A DNA stretch of 25,007 nucleotides, from IMG/VR virus record IMGVR_UViG_3300008516_000226, positions 1-25,007 of that record; one strand, given 5' to 3'. The first letter of the stretch is position 1. Each line of letters starts with the position of its first letter. This DNA comes from a virus. Position numbers and translations under genes: made by a program. Below are positions 13,993-21,863 of this stretch, one piece after another. Under the pieces are notes generated by a model. It saw only the letters and a program-made list of their open reading frames with translations, ran no database searches and was not told the origin of the DNA.

Positions 13993-14526
13993 TTTTTTTC
14001 TTTCCTTAAGGTTTTTGGCGTTAAAGCTTTTAGCCACGGCCATAGCTCTACCATGTCTATTAGATGGTATAGCAACAAAACTTGCTTCAAGTAATTCAAC
14101 ATCCGTAAATGTTCTAATTACTTTCCCACAATCTTTTTGATCCTCATACTCCTTAACAATTGCACCAATAGATATTCCTAATTCTGCTCCTTCGTCTAAC
14201 ATTCCTTTAATAATCTTAGCGTTTGGATTAGAATCAAAAAACTTTGGCTCTGCAACTAAAGCAGCATGTCCATCTATATCAACGATCCGTTTATTGGTCC
14301 ATTGACAGACTTGATTTAGAACTTTATTCTCATGATCTATCAATCCAGCTACATAACCAAAATTTCTAGAAACTTTTTCGAGACAGCCTTTTGAGACTCT
14401 CTCTTCATCCCTATCCATTGAGGTATCAGAAAGGACAGCAATGTATTTGCCTTGTGTACCTTTCATAACCGGTGCAAACATTTCTGTTTTAAACGGTTCA
14501 TGTGTTGCCTTAGATAATGTTGTCAT
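13636..14526 (-). CDS. Prohead protease (U35/HK97-type) fused to scaffold
   Basis: The 296-residue protein has the U35 protease in residues about 15-165: GKYIAVLSDTSMDRDEERVS (26-45), GLIDHENKVL with probable catalytic His65, ELGISIG (115-121) with probable catalytic Ser119, and ELLEASFVAIPSNRHGRAM (144-162). Residues 179-285 are a heptad coiled coil (EEAEAKVEEAETKVEEAEKA), a scaffold that occupies the procapsid interior and is then degraded. An internal ATG at residue 179 may also produce scaffold alone. The gene begins 30 bases from a TATA box without a Shine-Dalgarno site, so it probably opens a leaderless transcript including the capsid gene. Confidence 0.88.
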   Translation of the reverse strand: MTTLSKATHEPFKTEMFAPVMKGTQGKYIAVLSDTSMDRDEERVSKGCLEKVSRNFGYVAGLIDHENKVLNQVCQWTNKRIVDIDGHAALVAEPKFFDSNPNAKIIKGMLDEGAELGISIGAIVKEYEDQKDCGKVIRTFTDVELLEASFVAIPSNRHGRAMAVAKSFNAKNLKERKKMSEEKIFTQKDFDSKVVEVNKDFETKISDLTKQLESKSTKIVELNKNLEDANKNAEEAEAKVEEAETKVEEAEKALEAEKKASLEKQTFTEQGSDIDMSEEDIEKAFKDGKLPIGKLY

Positions 14527-14550
14527 GATATTAATAATATTTATTTCTAA

Positions 14551-14565
14551 GTATTTAAATATTAC
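14551..14565 (-). promoter_or_regulatory. BRE/TATA promoter motif upstream of protease-capsid genes
   Basis: Minus-strand GTAATATTTAAATAC, identical over these 15 bases to the portal copy at 20634-20648. The box centre is 30 bases before the ATG at 14526 and no Shine-Dalgarno site intervenes. It gives the protease, scaffold and capsid genes their own transcription start. Confidence 0.7.
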
Positions 14566-14569
14566 ATAA

Positions 14570-15643
14570 TTACAGAGGCCTAAATAATAATGTGGATCTA
14601 CAATTTGGGTGGGCTGGTGGCGTCATAATTGATATATTTGTCTTGTCATCAATGAAAGGTTCGTCTAATGGAATAGGATTATTTCCATATTTTCTCATTA
14701 GTCTTTCACAGATAGGTGAAGTTCTGTCATCAAGTTGAACTTTATATACTTTACCACCCTCAATACCAGATTCTTTATAGCCAAGTATTTTACCTTCGTT
14801 AATTATCCGGTTTGTTTCAGTTCTTGCAATCATTTGAGCTCTATGATCACTAAATCCATTAAAGGTTTTCTTTACACCTTCAATTATATCTTCATTAGAT
14901 TTATTTTCTTTAACTCCATCTTGTACAGATTTAATTACTTTTTGTTGGATCTCTTTAGTTACTCCTTTAATTCCCGGCCATAATTTACCATTGATTGTAT
15001 AGCCATTTAATTGTTCTTGATTTAATTTATTAAGCTTCTTCTCAAAGGGTTCATTAAATGGTACTTTAACATTTAGTTCATCTTCAGCTTGGTTTTTACC
15101 TAGCTCTAAATCAAACTTTAAGAACCTCTTGGAATTCCTCATAAATGCTAAAGTGTTAATTGAGTTAAACAGATTAGATATAAATACACCATACTTATCA
15201 GTTGGCATTTGTTTAATTGCTTTAATTGCTTGATTTTCAAAGTTATCAAACATCTTAGACAAAAAATCATTATAGTTCTTGGCATTCTTTACTATTTCGT
15301 CAATGTCTTCCTTAAATCCCTTTTTCAAAGATGTTTCTTTATATTCAGAACTTTCATCTTCCATAAGTTCATTTAAATCTTCATCTAATACTTCAGCAAT
15401 AAAAATTCCAATGTCTTCTACAGGAAGACAGTTTGAACAATAATCAATTTTAAATTCTTGAATTGATGAAAAACTTTCTATTTCAGATTTTTCAATAATT
15501 GTATAATATTCAATCCTCTCTCTTAATGATTTAAAAAATAAAACAAAAAGAGTCTTTTTCTCCATCACATGTTCTGTTGGGTGTGATGTTTTTCTATCGT
15601 TTTCTAGTTTTTCTCTATATTGTGTAAATGTTAGTTTTATCAT
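14570..15643 (-). CDS. MuF-like minor head protein
   Basis: The C-terminal third is the phage Mu protein F-like domain (about residues 235-355): helix EIQQKVIKSVQDGVKENKSN, GFSDHRAQMIARTETNRIIN (263-282), GYKESGI, then LDDRTSPICERLMR (305-317) and MTPPAHPNCRSTLLF (340-354). Asp306, Cys312, His345 and Cys348 are the conserved D..C...HPNCR residues. Residues 1-200 are a helical, acidic region typical of the N-terminal parts of these proteins. It is a few copies per head and is often encoded right after the portal; here four genes intervene. A (TAAA)4 stretch lies between the upstream stop and this ATG. Confidence 0.88.
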   Translation of the reverse strand: MIKLTFTQYREKLENDRKTSHPTEHVMEKKTLFVLFFKSLRERIEYYTIIEKSEIESFSSIQEFKIDYCSNCLPVEDIGIFIAEVLDEDLNELMEDESSEYKETSLKKGFKEDIDEIVKNAKNYNDFLSKMFDNFENQAIKAIKQMPTDKYGVFISNLFNSINTLAFMRNSKRFLKFDLELGKNQAEDELNVKVPFNEPFEKKLNKLNQEQLNGYTINGKLWPGIKGVTKEIQQKVIKSVQDGVKENKSNEDIIEGVKKTFNGFSDHRAQMIARTETNRIINEGKILGYKESGIEGGKVYKVQLDDRTSPICERLMRKYGNNPIPLDEPFIDDKTNISIMTPPAHPNCRSTLLFRPL

Positions 15644-15649
15644 TTTTAT

Positions 15650-15665
15650 ATTTATTTATTTATTT
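15650..15665. repeat. Tetranucleotide repeat (ATTT)4
   Basis: Four perfect ATTT units on the plus strand (TAAA reading on the minus strand) fill the short gap between two genes and include the stop codon of the gene at 15664. It replaces any Shine-Dalgarno site for the MuF-like gene. Such a repeat could vary in length by slippage. Confidence 0.7.
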
Positions 15666-17337
15666 ATGTACCGCTACAATCATTCAAACTAATTAATGTT
15701 AGATTAGCTGAATCAATATAAGCATCAGATGTACTTGTATGGTTAGCCATACCTAATTCAACTATATCATCAACAACTAAATCAATAATTCCCGTTCCAC
15801 CCATAGAACCAACATCATTAGCTCCTAGTTTCCTACACCCTCTTGTTTGATTTTGTATTGTATCATTAATTAATATACCTCCCGACCAAGTGGTATTATT
15901 AGTATCATTAAAACATATATTCCAATCAACTTTATATTTCCCGGCCCTAGTACACTTTAATTCTTGAGTATTTTGGAATGTAAAGCCCTTTTGATTTCCA
16001 TCATTCATATCAGGGATAGGTTCAAACACATCAATAGTGGTTATAACTACTTGAGTATTATCTCCATATTGCCACATATTACCGTAGTAAGGTCTGTAAC
16101 TGCTCAATTCATCCCATTTAGCAATATTAGTATCGAAATCTGTTGATTGAGATCCAGCAGTATTACATTTATAGATTTTATGCTTATTTACAATCCAATC
16201 ACATAATGAATAAGTAGTACCATCAACCCAAGGCAAGATAGATACTATGTCTAAGACATTAGCAGAGAAATATGTTAAATCTAAATCTGGAAACCAATCA
16301 CCAATTCCGCCAATAGTATATCCATTCATTTCTAAAGGAGAATTAAACTGGCCTTTAAATATTACTTCTTGAGTACCTCTATAAGAATTGGGAGATCCTA
16401 TTGGTAAAATACCATTACTTGAATTTATTGGATCAACTACAAATTCATCTAAGGGTCCTAAATACTCCCCTCTAGCAAATTCTTCTTCAGTAATAAATTC
16501 ATCTATATCTTCTAAAGTATCACTCCTAATTGAAGAATTTCTATACCAATCAGATTCACCACTAATTATATCTATTTCCATATTATTCAAAATCATATCT
16601 TCAGGTAAAGTTATTGTGACTTCAAATTCAGATACAGTTCTAGATTCTGCCACAGCACTTGGAACTGTGGAACTACTCCATTCAAAAGTAGAAGGGGTAA
16701 AATCAACAGTATCAAAAGTTTTTGGTGCACCAAAAAAAGAATTCACTATATTGTCTGCTAAAGGGAATCCAAATTCCGATATTCTATCGAATGGAGAAAC
16801 ACTATTACCTGTTTTTATTGCTGGCCATAAGATATTACCAATTCCTGGACCTGGAAATTTAGGAGCATTTTTAATTAAACTAAACTCTCCCGATAATTTT
16901 TCAACATAAAATTTATCAGTTGTAACTGAAGATCCATGAGTACTAACACAAAACCATTCAAAAACATCAGGACTAGTTTCAGTATATCTCTCAATACATA
17001 AAAAACTTCCATCTACTTTTAATCTAAAATCATCCACACTAGGAATTTCAGGGGCAGTATCATAACCTAAATATATGATTCCCTCTTTAATATGGAAAGA
17101 TTGTTTATCTATAGCAACCTTATCGGAAGTAATAGGAACTATATCACCATTAGCATCTATCTCCCAAAGATTAATAAGTTTATTCTCTGTTCCATCAAAT
17201 ATATATAATTCAGATGTGTCCGTACAATAATGAGGCTCACCTAATGTAGCAGCATTTTTAGTAGTAGTAGTATTAACATCAGCAAACAATCCTGACTTTA
17301 GTTTCAAACTAATCGGTCTATTATTTAAATCACTCAT
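15664..17337 (-). CDS. Large fibre/receptor-binding-type virion protein
   Basis: The 557-residue protein begins RPISLKLKSGLFADVNTTTT and LGEPHYCTDTSELYIFDG (32-49), the 'each entity gets a default value' pattern common at the N-terminus of phage virion proteins. A Trp/Tyr-rich stretch around 368-411 (WVDGTTYSLCDWIVNKHKIY) resembles carbohydrate-binding module 5/12. The C-terminus (about 435-552: TRAGKYKVDWNICFND, GGILINDTIQNQTRGCRKLG, GIIDLVVDDIVELGMAN, ANLTLISL) looks like a C1q/TNF-type jelly roll, often the trimeric tip of fibres. Start: GGTAA 9 bases upstream. It probably binds a host surface glycan. It lies between portal and MuF genes, unusual for a fibre. Confidence 0.75.
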   Translation of the reverse strand: MSDLNNRPISLKLKSGLFADVNTTTTKNAATLGEPHYCTDTSELYIFDGTENKLINLWEIDANGDIVPITSDKVAIDKQSFHIKEGIIYLGYDTAPEIPSVDDFRLKVDGSFLCIERYTETSPDVFEWFCVSTHGSSVTTDKFYVEKLSGEFSLIKNAPKFPGPGIGNILWPAIKTGNSVSPFDRISEFGFPLADNIVNSFFGAPKTFDTVDFTPSTFEWSSSTVPSAVAESRTVSEFEVTITLPEDMILNNMEIDIISGESDWYRNSSIRSDTLEDIDEFITEEEFARGEYLGPLDEFVVDPINSSNGILPIGSPNSYRGTQEVIFKGQFNSPLEMNGYTIGGIGDWFPDLDLTYFSANVLDIVSILPWVDGTTYSLCDWIVNKHKIYKCNTAGSQSTDFDTNIAKWDELSSYRPYYGNMWQYGDNTQVVITTIDVFEPIPDMNDGNQKGFTFQNTQELKCTRAGKYKVDWNICFNDTNNTTWSGGILINDTIQNQTRGCRKLGANDVGSMGGTGIIDLVVDDIVELGMANHTSTSDAYIDSANLTLISLNDCSGT

Positions 17338-17339
17338 TT

Positions 17340-18221
17340 TTATAAATTACCTGCATCAATACACGGACTGTCTGGTGCTAAATTAAAATTTAAAGCAGCA
17401 GGATCGACCATCAACGGATCAACTTCAATGTTTCCAACCTCAGTATCTGGTGCGTCATCAAATTCCCACACCCCTGAGCCAGCATTATAGTAGTCATTAT
17501 ATGAAAATTCTGTAAAAGTGAGTACTCCAGATGCAGCATCTCGTACAATCTTTTGATTTGACGAGGTGTCAGCATTGAATATGCAATTTTTAATTGATAG
17601 GGTCGGTGATGCGGCAGAAGCATAAGTGAAGGCATAAAATAAAGTATCTGATAGTGATGAAAATACACAATTTACAATAGTGAAGCTGTCTGCCGAACTT
17701 CTGGCACAAATGCATCCACTACCGCTTTGTCTGGCAATCTCCTGAAAGACACAGTTACTCACGACGATGACGCTCGCGCCAGATTCATTAACAAAAATAC
17801 ATCCACCGTTTTGGAGTAAAATATCAATATTTCTGAACCATAGGTTATTACAGGTCATTGTTACGCCAGGGACAGTTGCGACCGATAAAATCCCCGTCCT
17901 AATGGCAGGAAGTGCCATATCAATGAACTGCACCCCGCTCGCATTGATATCCGCATCGAAATCCAGGCGAAGGTAGTATGCCTTACTATCTCCATCAATG
18001 ATACAAGTTCTCGGGTCACTGTTCTCACTGGTTAGGGTGCTCTCAACAGAACACGTTGCCCATTCTGAGGCTGTCAGTACATGCGTTCCATCTACTACAG
18101 TTAGTGTATCACCATCACTAAGTAATCCAAAAGCTACTGTAAAAGTTTTAACAGCTAATAATTTAGTTGTTCCGTCATCTGCGTCATCTCCACTTGTTGG
18201 GTCTATCCAATATGTTGTCAT
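17340..18221 (-). CDS. Right-handed beta-helix virion protein with GC-rich core
   Basis: The 293-residue protein starts TTYWIDPTSGDDADDGTT, the entry seen in many pectate-lyase-like helix proteins, and ends DPLMVDPAALNFNLAPDSPC followed by IDAG, their usual closure. Between lie stacked coils such as VVSNCVFQEIARQSGSGCIC, TIVNCVFSSLSD and LSIKNCIFNADTSS, with a repeated NC(V/I)F turn. No catalytic residues are recognised, so binding or depolymerising a surface polysaccharide is open. The interior of the gene is about half G+C by hand count whereas its ends and neighbours are near 30-40%, pointing to domain transfer. SD GGAGGAAC, eight bases from the ATG. Confidence 0.8.
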   Translation of the reverse strand: MTTYWIDPTSGDDADDGTTKLLAVKTFTVAFGLLSDGDTLTVVDGTHVLTASEWATCSVESTLTSENSDPRTCIIDGDSKAYYLRLDFDADINASGVQFIDMALPAIRTGILSVATVPGVTMTCNNLWFRNIDILLQNGGCIFVNESGASVIVVSNCVFQEIARQSGSGCICARSSADSFTIVNCVFSSLSDTLFYAFTYASAASPTLSIKNCIFNADTSSNQKIVRDAASGVLTFTEFSYNDYYNAGSGVWEFDDAPDTEVGNIEVDPLMVDPAALNFNLAPDSPCIDAGNL

Positions 18222-18222
18222 T

Positions 18223-18807
18223 TTAAAATGTTCCTCCGTTTATTGTTTGTGGCCGTTGTATAACTCCCATACTAGTTGTCATGCCTTGAACTATAGGCAA
18301 ACCATTAATATCTTTAACATCACTATCTCCACTAATTAAAGATAAATGCCATGGTGTGAAATCTGTGAATTCAATATCTTTAGGTGTTTCATTTTCATCT
18401 GTAACAATATTCACACCAGTTAATATTGTTTTCCAAGCACCGTCTAGATATGACTGAATAACATTAATTCCATTAGATTGCTCTAAAACTCTAAATCCTC
18501 CATTATCTTCAGTCCCAGTTCTACCAAATAAACACCTACTTAGAGTTTTACTAGAAATATAAGTGTGCCCATAACCTTCCCTATTCTCTCCTTCTATTCC
18601 TATATTAGGGTTAGTATTATTCTCGTTACCATAAGAACTCATCTCGAACCATTTAGTACCATCCCAAAAACATAGTTGATCGGTATCGGAAGCATAACTA
18701 AAACTAATCTCGCAAGGAGTAGAATTTATTATATTATCTTTAGTATCTACAACAGGGACCTTTACTAAATCAAAATTACCAGTAAAAGGATTAAATTTGT
18801 AACTCAT
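18223..18807 (-). CDS. Virion surface/fibre-linked protein
   Basis: The 194-residue protein opens SYKFNPFTGNFDLVK, an anchor seen in small phage structural proteins, followed by TPCEISFSYASDTDQLCFWD (a parallel of the DTSELYIFDG motif in the gene at 15664), and closes QRPQTINGGTF, also a recurrent phage C-terminus. Internal parts are predicted beta-rich. Its start overlaps the preceding stop (ATGA) and has GGTGAG just upstream. It probably belongs to the same surface structure as its two downstream neighbours. Specific function unknown. Confidence 0.6.
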   Translation of the reverse strand: MSYKFNPFTGNFDLVKVPVVDTKDNIINSTPCEISFSYASDTDQLCFWDGTKWFEMSSYGNENNTNPNIGIEGENREGYGHTYISSKTLSRCLFGRTGTEDNGGFRVLEQSNGINVIQSYLDGAWKTILTGVNIVTDENETPKDIEFTDFTPWHLSLISGDSDVKDINGLPIVQGMTTSMGVIQRPQTINGGTF

Positions 18808-19121
18808 GTTCTCACCACTCCAGTTAATTTATTATCTGCATTGTAAGATAACGTTAAAGTTGCTTGAGTCACAGTTACTAATTTATATACAACTGTTTCA
18901 ATCTCTCCTTCTCCATTTCCTGATGCGACATAAGTTAATACTATCTCATCATGCTCTTTTGGAACTAAACTCCCAAAATTTATTACTGGAAATGGATTAG
19001 CTGAATTTATCTCGTTACCATCTTCGTCAATTTGAGTGACTCTATGTGCTTTAGCTGGCCATTGAACTGTATCTTGTTTAACATTATTTAATTCTGTTGT
19101 AGTTGGTGATCTATTTGCCAT
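18804..19121 (-). CDS. Small virion protein after the portal
   Basis: The 105-residue product (ANRSPTTTELNNVKQDTVQW near the N-terminus, ANPFPVINFG and EHDEIVLTYVASGNGEGEIE in the middle, and a TLTLSYNADNKLTG strand at the end) is predicted to have a short helical start and a beta domain. Similar small proteins occur in phage fibre or decoration operons, often with the DEIVLTYVASG strand. The gene overlaps the portal by 11 bases with GAGAGGT nine bases upstream, so it is translated coupled to the portal. Role unknown. Confidence 0.58.
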   Translation of the reverse strand: MANRSPTTTELNNVKQDTVQWPAKAHRVTQIDEDGNEINSANPFPVINFGSLVPKEHDEIVLTYVASGNGEGEIETVVYKLVTVTQATLTLSYNADNKLTGVVRT

Positions 19122-20613
19122 TTTCTAAAAACCTCTCAAACGATTTGGAATATTTATCTTTATTCTTCTCCTTATCGTCTTTCTTGGGGTTTTTATTATC
19201 TTCTTTAGGCTTATTACCAAATGGAGTAAAACTTGTCATATTTGGATCCATAGGTCTTCTTAATGGTTCATCACCCCACTCTACATCATCCTTACCTTGC
19301 ATAGCTCTATATTCATTAATAGTCATAACACCATTATTTAATTCTTGCATATTATGTTCAAACTCAATTTTTTCTTTAGCATGATCTTTAGGCTTATAGA
19401 TAAATTTAATTCCTGGCTCTTCTTCTTGCAATATTTCCTTAATAGTTCTATTATTATGTAAATCTTCTATTAATTTGATATAAGGTTTTAAAGCGTTTCT
19501 AATAGTAACTCTTTCTTGTCCATCATCATTAGATTTATTTGAATTCTCAAAAAATCCGGCTTCTGTTGGAGATACACCGAATATTGCAAATACAATTTTG
19601 AAGTACCATTTTTGACCGTCTAGCCATTCAAGATCTCTGTTATTCTCAGCTAATTTATGAAAGTTTTCTACTGACCAGTTAACAAATCCTACTTTATGTG
19701 GTTTACCTTTATATTCATTGTTCCACATTCTTTTTAGTTTCTTTAGTTGTTCATTAGGTAACTTAGGAAGAGTTGCTAAAATAGACGGTGTTGCATTGTT
19801 CACAAATAAATCTTTATTATATCTTGTACCTTCAATTAATAGTTCTAGAACTTGTTGAATTGCTTGAACACCAGAAAACCCATAAACAGAATAAGATCTA
19901 GGGTTCATAATTAAATACTCTAACTCATCGAATTCAAATGCTGTGGGGTTTTGTCTTGGGTGTTTAAAAGAATATTGATAATAACGTTGTAAATTTTTGT
20001 GAAGGTCTACTTGTTTTAAAATAGATCCACCATCAACAGTTTTTAATTGAGCTAATTCTCTTTGACCAAAAGGCTTCAATACTAATCCAGTGTCATTTCC
20101 TAGCACTCTTCCGTACATATCATAAATAGGCACTTCTCCAATATCATAAGAGTTAGATGTATAAATGAAATTAACAACTCCAGCATCAATCTCTCCAATA
20201 TCTGAGATTAATTCAGAATTCAAATAATCAACAGATTGTTTAGATTTATTAACACATCTAAAGAATTCTTTTACTTTCTTAATCTTCTCCTCATATTGTT
20301 TAGAATCCTCATCTTCATCTTCTGGAACAATGTCCCATTCCATACAATACATTTGTTTCTTAAATGTATTAAGAACTATCTGAACCCAAGAAGATTTAGC
20401 AAACCTTCTTATCTTTTCTATATCTACACCTCTAGGTTGGCCTAATCTAGCAGAAAAAAACCATTGTGGATAGATTGCTTGTTTTCCTTGGAGCTTTTCA
20501 TCTTCAAGAGAAATAGTAGCATATCCAACAGTATCTTTAGCACTTTGATATTTATTAGTATCTCCTACTATCAATCGGTTAGTATTAAAGGCTAGCCTTT
20601 TAATAAAATTCAT
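19111..20613 (-). CDS. Portal protein
   Basis: The 500-residue product shows the usual portal features: an N-terminal clip/wing part (FAKSSWVQIVLNTFKKQMYC at 71-90 followed by WDIVPED), LVLKPFGQRELAQLK, ELEYLIMNPRSYSVYGFSGVQ (230-250), helix and FVNNATPSILATLPKLP (270-286), KWYFKIVFAIFGVSPTEAGF (335-354) and TINEYRAMQGKDD (431-443). Residues 468-500 are a disordered Lys/Asp tail. Twelve copies form the DNA channel at one head vertex. A TATA box 27 bases upstream without a Shine-Dalgarno site indicates a leaderless transcript opening with this gene. Length and motifs are normal. Confidence 0.92.
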   Translation of the reverse strand: MNFIKRLAFNTNRLIVGDTNKYQSAKDTVGYATISLEDEKLQGKQAIYPQWFFSARLGQPRGVDIEKIRRFAKSSWVQIVLNTFKKQMYCMEWDIVPEDEDEDSKQYEEKIKKVKEFFRCVNKSKQSVDYLNSELISDIGEIDAGVVNFIYTSNSYDIGEVPIYDMYGRVLGNDTGLVLKPFGQRELAQLKTVDGGSILKQVDLHKNLQRYYQYSFKHPRQNPTAFEFDELEYLIMNPRSYSVYGFSGVQAIQQVLELLIEGTRYNKDLFVNNATPSILATLPKLPNEQLKKLKRMWNNEYKGKPHKVGFVNWSVENFHKLAENNRDLEWLDGQKWYFKIVFAIFGVSPTEAGFFENSNKSNDDGQERVTIRNALKPYIKLIEDLHNNRTIKEILQEEEPGIKFIYKPKDHAKEKIEFEHNMQELNNGVMTINEYRAMQGKDDVEWGDEPLRRPMDPNMTSFTPFGNKPKEDNKNPKKDDKEKNKDKYSKSFERFLENGK

Positions 20614-20633
20614 AATAATATATTTATTTTGTA

Positions 20634-20648
20634 GTATTTAAATATTAC
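20634..20648 (-). promoter_or_regulatory. BRE/TATA promoter motif upstream of the portal gene
   Basis: Minus-strand GTAATATTTAAATAC plus two more A/T bases, identical over 15 bases to the copy at 14551-14565. Box centre 27 bases before the ATG at 20613, no Shine-Dalgarno site between. Best single example of a leaderless archaeal promoter in the window. Confidence 0.72.
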
Positions 20649-20660
20649 ATAAAAATTTAA

Positions 20661-21158
20661 TTATTTGAAAGGATTATCAAATATAGGCTTTTCAAATAAC
20701 ATCTCTTTAATCATAGAAGCTGGTATATTTTTAGCTATTTTCTCATTAGTAGCTAATTTCTTTTGTAAAATTACATATTTTTGATTAATCTTTAATTGAT
20801 CAGTATATGCATTTGGATCATTGTCAAATAGTTTTTGAGCTTCAACAATAGCTTCTTCAGTTAATTTAGGAAGTAATGAAGCAACATATTGAACTAACTT
20901 GTCTTTACAAAGTTGTTTACACTTCTCTTCAAATTGTGATCTATCAGCTTCAAAAGATCTAACACTTTTAATATCATTCTCAATACTATCTAGATTTCTT
21001 AATAACTTTTCCTTTTGATCCTTTATTTGGTCAATCTTTCCTCTAACATTATCTAATGAGTCTATAATCTCTTTAGGTGAAAATTTCATATCTGGAACGA
21101 TTACAGATTGTTTAATAGCATCTCCTTCCCATTCTAATTTAATTTTGTTTTGTTTCAT
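20661..21158 (-). CDS. Coiled-coil protein of unknown function
   Basis: ATG at 21158 (MKQNKIKLEWEGDAIKQSVI) is chosen over the ATG at 21182 because GGAG precedes it by ten bases and the upstream gene stops in between; the product is 165 residues. Residues about 30-75 form a coiled coil (DSLDNVRGKIDQIKDQKEKL LRNLDSIENDI), followed by two Cys near KCKQLCKDK and a helical C-terminus. No family recognised. Lying immediately before the portal, it might be a packaging or head-assembly helper. Confidence 0.6.
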   Translation of the reverse strand: MKQNKIKLEWEGDAIKQSVIVPDMKFSPKEIIDSLDNVRGKIDQIKDQKEKLLRNLDSIENDIKSVRSFEADRSQFEEKCKQLCKDKLVQYVASLLPKLTEEAIVEAQKLFDNDPNAYTDQLKINQKYVILQKKLATNEKIAKNIPASMIKEMLFEKPIFDNPFK

Positions 21159-21159
21159 T

Positions 21160-21660
21160 TTAATTAGTCTCCGGTGCATCAATCTTTATTACTTCTCTAG
21201 TAATAGCTTTTCCTTGTTTAATTGTCTCAGTTACTTCATAAGCAATATTATATTGAGCTGAAGTAGCTCTTTTAATAGTATCTCCATTAGCAAGAGTGAC
21301 ACTAGTTGTATTCTCAAATAATTTTTTATTTCCTTTCTTATCAGAGTCAAATACTGAAAATCTAAGTTCATAGTGATCATTATTAATCTTTCTATTTTCT
21401 AATTTAGCTATATGCATTTTAGGAGGATCAGTTTTCCAGTGTCCATTAATCTTAATAGATTTAGCTGAGCCCATTTCTTTAATAGTTTTAATTCTTTCTT
21501 TAGCTCTTGCACTAACCGGCATAAAAACTTCTAATGTTGCCAAATCTTTCATAGCTTGCAATTTATCGCTAATTATTTTAGATAATGATTTTACTTCAGT
21601 CTTAACTGAATCTTTTAATTCTTCTGGTAATTTGTTTATATTATTTTGTATATTGCTCAT
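21160..21660 (-). CDS. Hypothetical protein upstream of portal
   Basis: The 166-residue product has a helical N-terminal half (LPEELKDSVKTEVKSLSKII and SARAKERIKTIKEMG) and a beta-rich second half (KINGHWKTDPPKMHIAKLE, HYELRFSVFDSDKKGNKKLF, ITREVIKIDA). It overlaps the winged-helix gene by four bases and so belongs to the same operon. No domain recognised. The mix of a helical arm and a small beta domain would suit a protein that binds another virion component, but that is speculation. Confidence 0.55.
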   Translation of the reverse strand: MSNIQNNINKLPEELKDSVKTEVKSLSKIISDKLQAMKDLATLEVFMPVSARAKERIKTIKEMGSAKSIKINGHWKTDPPKMHIAKLENRKINNDHYELRFSVFDSDKKGNKKLFENTTSVTLANGDTIKRATSAQYNIAYEVTETIKQGKAITREVIKIDAPETN

Positions 21661-21863
21661 TTTGTACGATAATATGTTTTATTTCTCCCTTTATAACCTG
21701 AGATATAAGATGTTTTAACTTCAATCTCATCTCTAGTTGAGAGTGCTTTTAAGGATCTACGAATACTACTTGTATTAATATCGATATGCTTAGCTATATC
21801 ATGACATGACATCCATTTCGGATAATTATTTTTTAGTATTTCCGCTATGTCTCCTTGTCCCAT
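21657..21863 (-). CDS. Winged-helix DNA-binding protein
   Basis: The 68-residue product has a clear winged-helix pattern: helix 1 GDIAEILKNNYP, helix 2 MSCHDIAKHIDI, recognition helix NTSSIRRSLKALSTRDEI, then wing strands EVKTSYISGYKGRNKTYYR. It is a DNA-binding domain without a ligand or dimerisation part, as in small archaeal and viral regulators. Being encoded inside the late packaging operon, it may regulate late genes, or bind DNA at the packaging site. Start has only a weak AAAAG; coupling to the overlapping upstream mini-ORF is possible. Confidence 0.75.
   Translation of the reverse strand: MGQGDIAEILKNNYPKWMSCHDIAKHIDINTSSIRRSLKALSTRDEIEVKTSYISGYKGRNKTYYRTK

Noticed and set aside
13902-14102. 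Minus-strand Leu/Lys frame of 66 codons
   Set aside because: Another frame of the protease gene; the protease frame has catalytic motifs.
15650-15665. (ATTT)4 as a promoter TATA box for MuF
   Set aside because: It centres only about 17 bases before the ATG, too near for transcription to begin upstream of the start, and lacks the GTAAT prefix; kept only as a repeat.
16388-16909. Plus-strand frame of 173 codons
   Set aside because: Antisense to a well-supported virion protein with a continuous reading frame; Ser/Ile/Leu-rich shadow.
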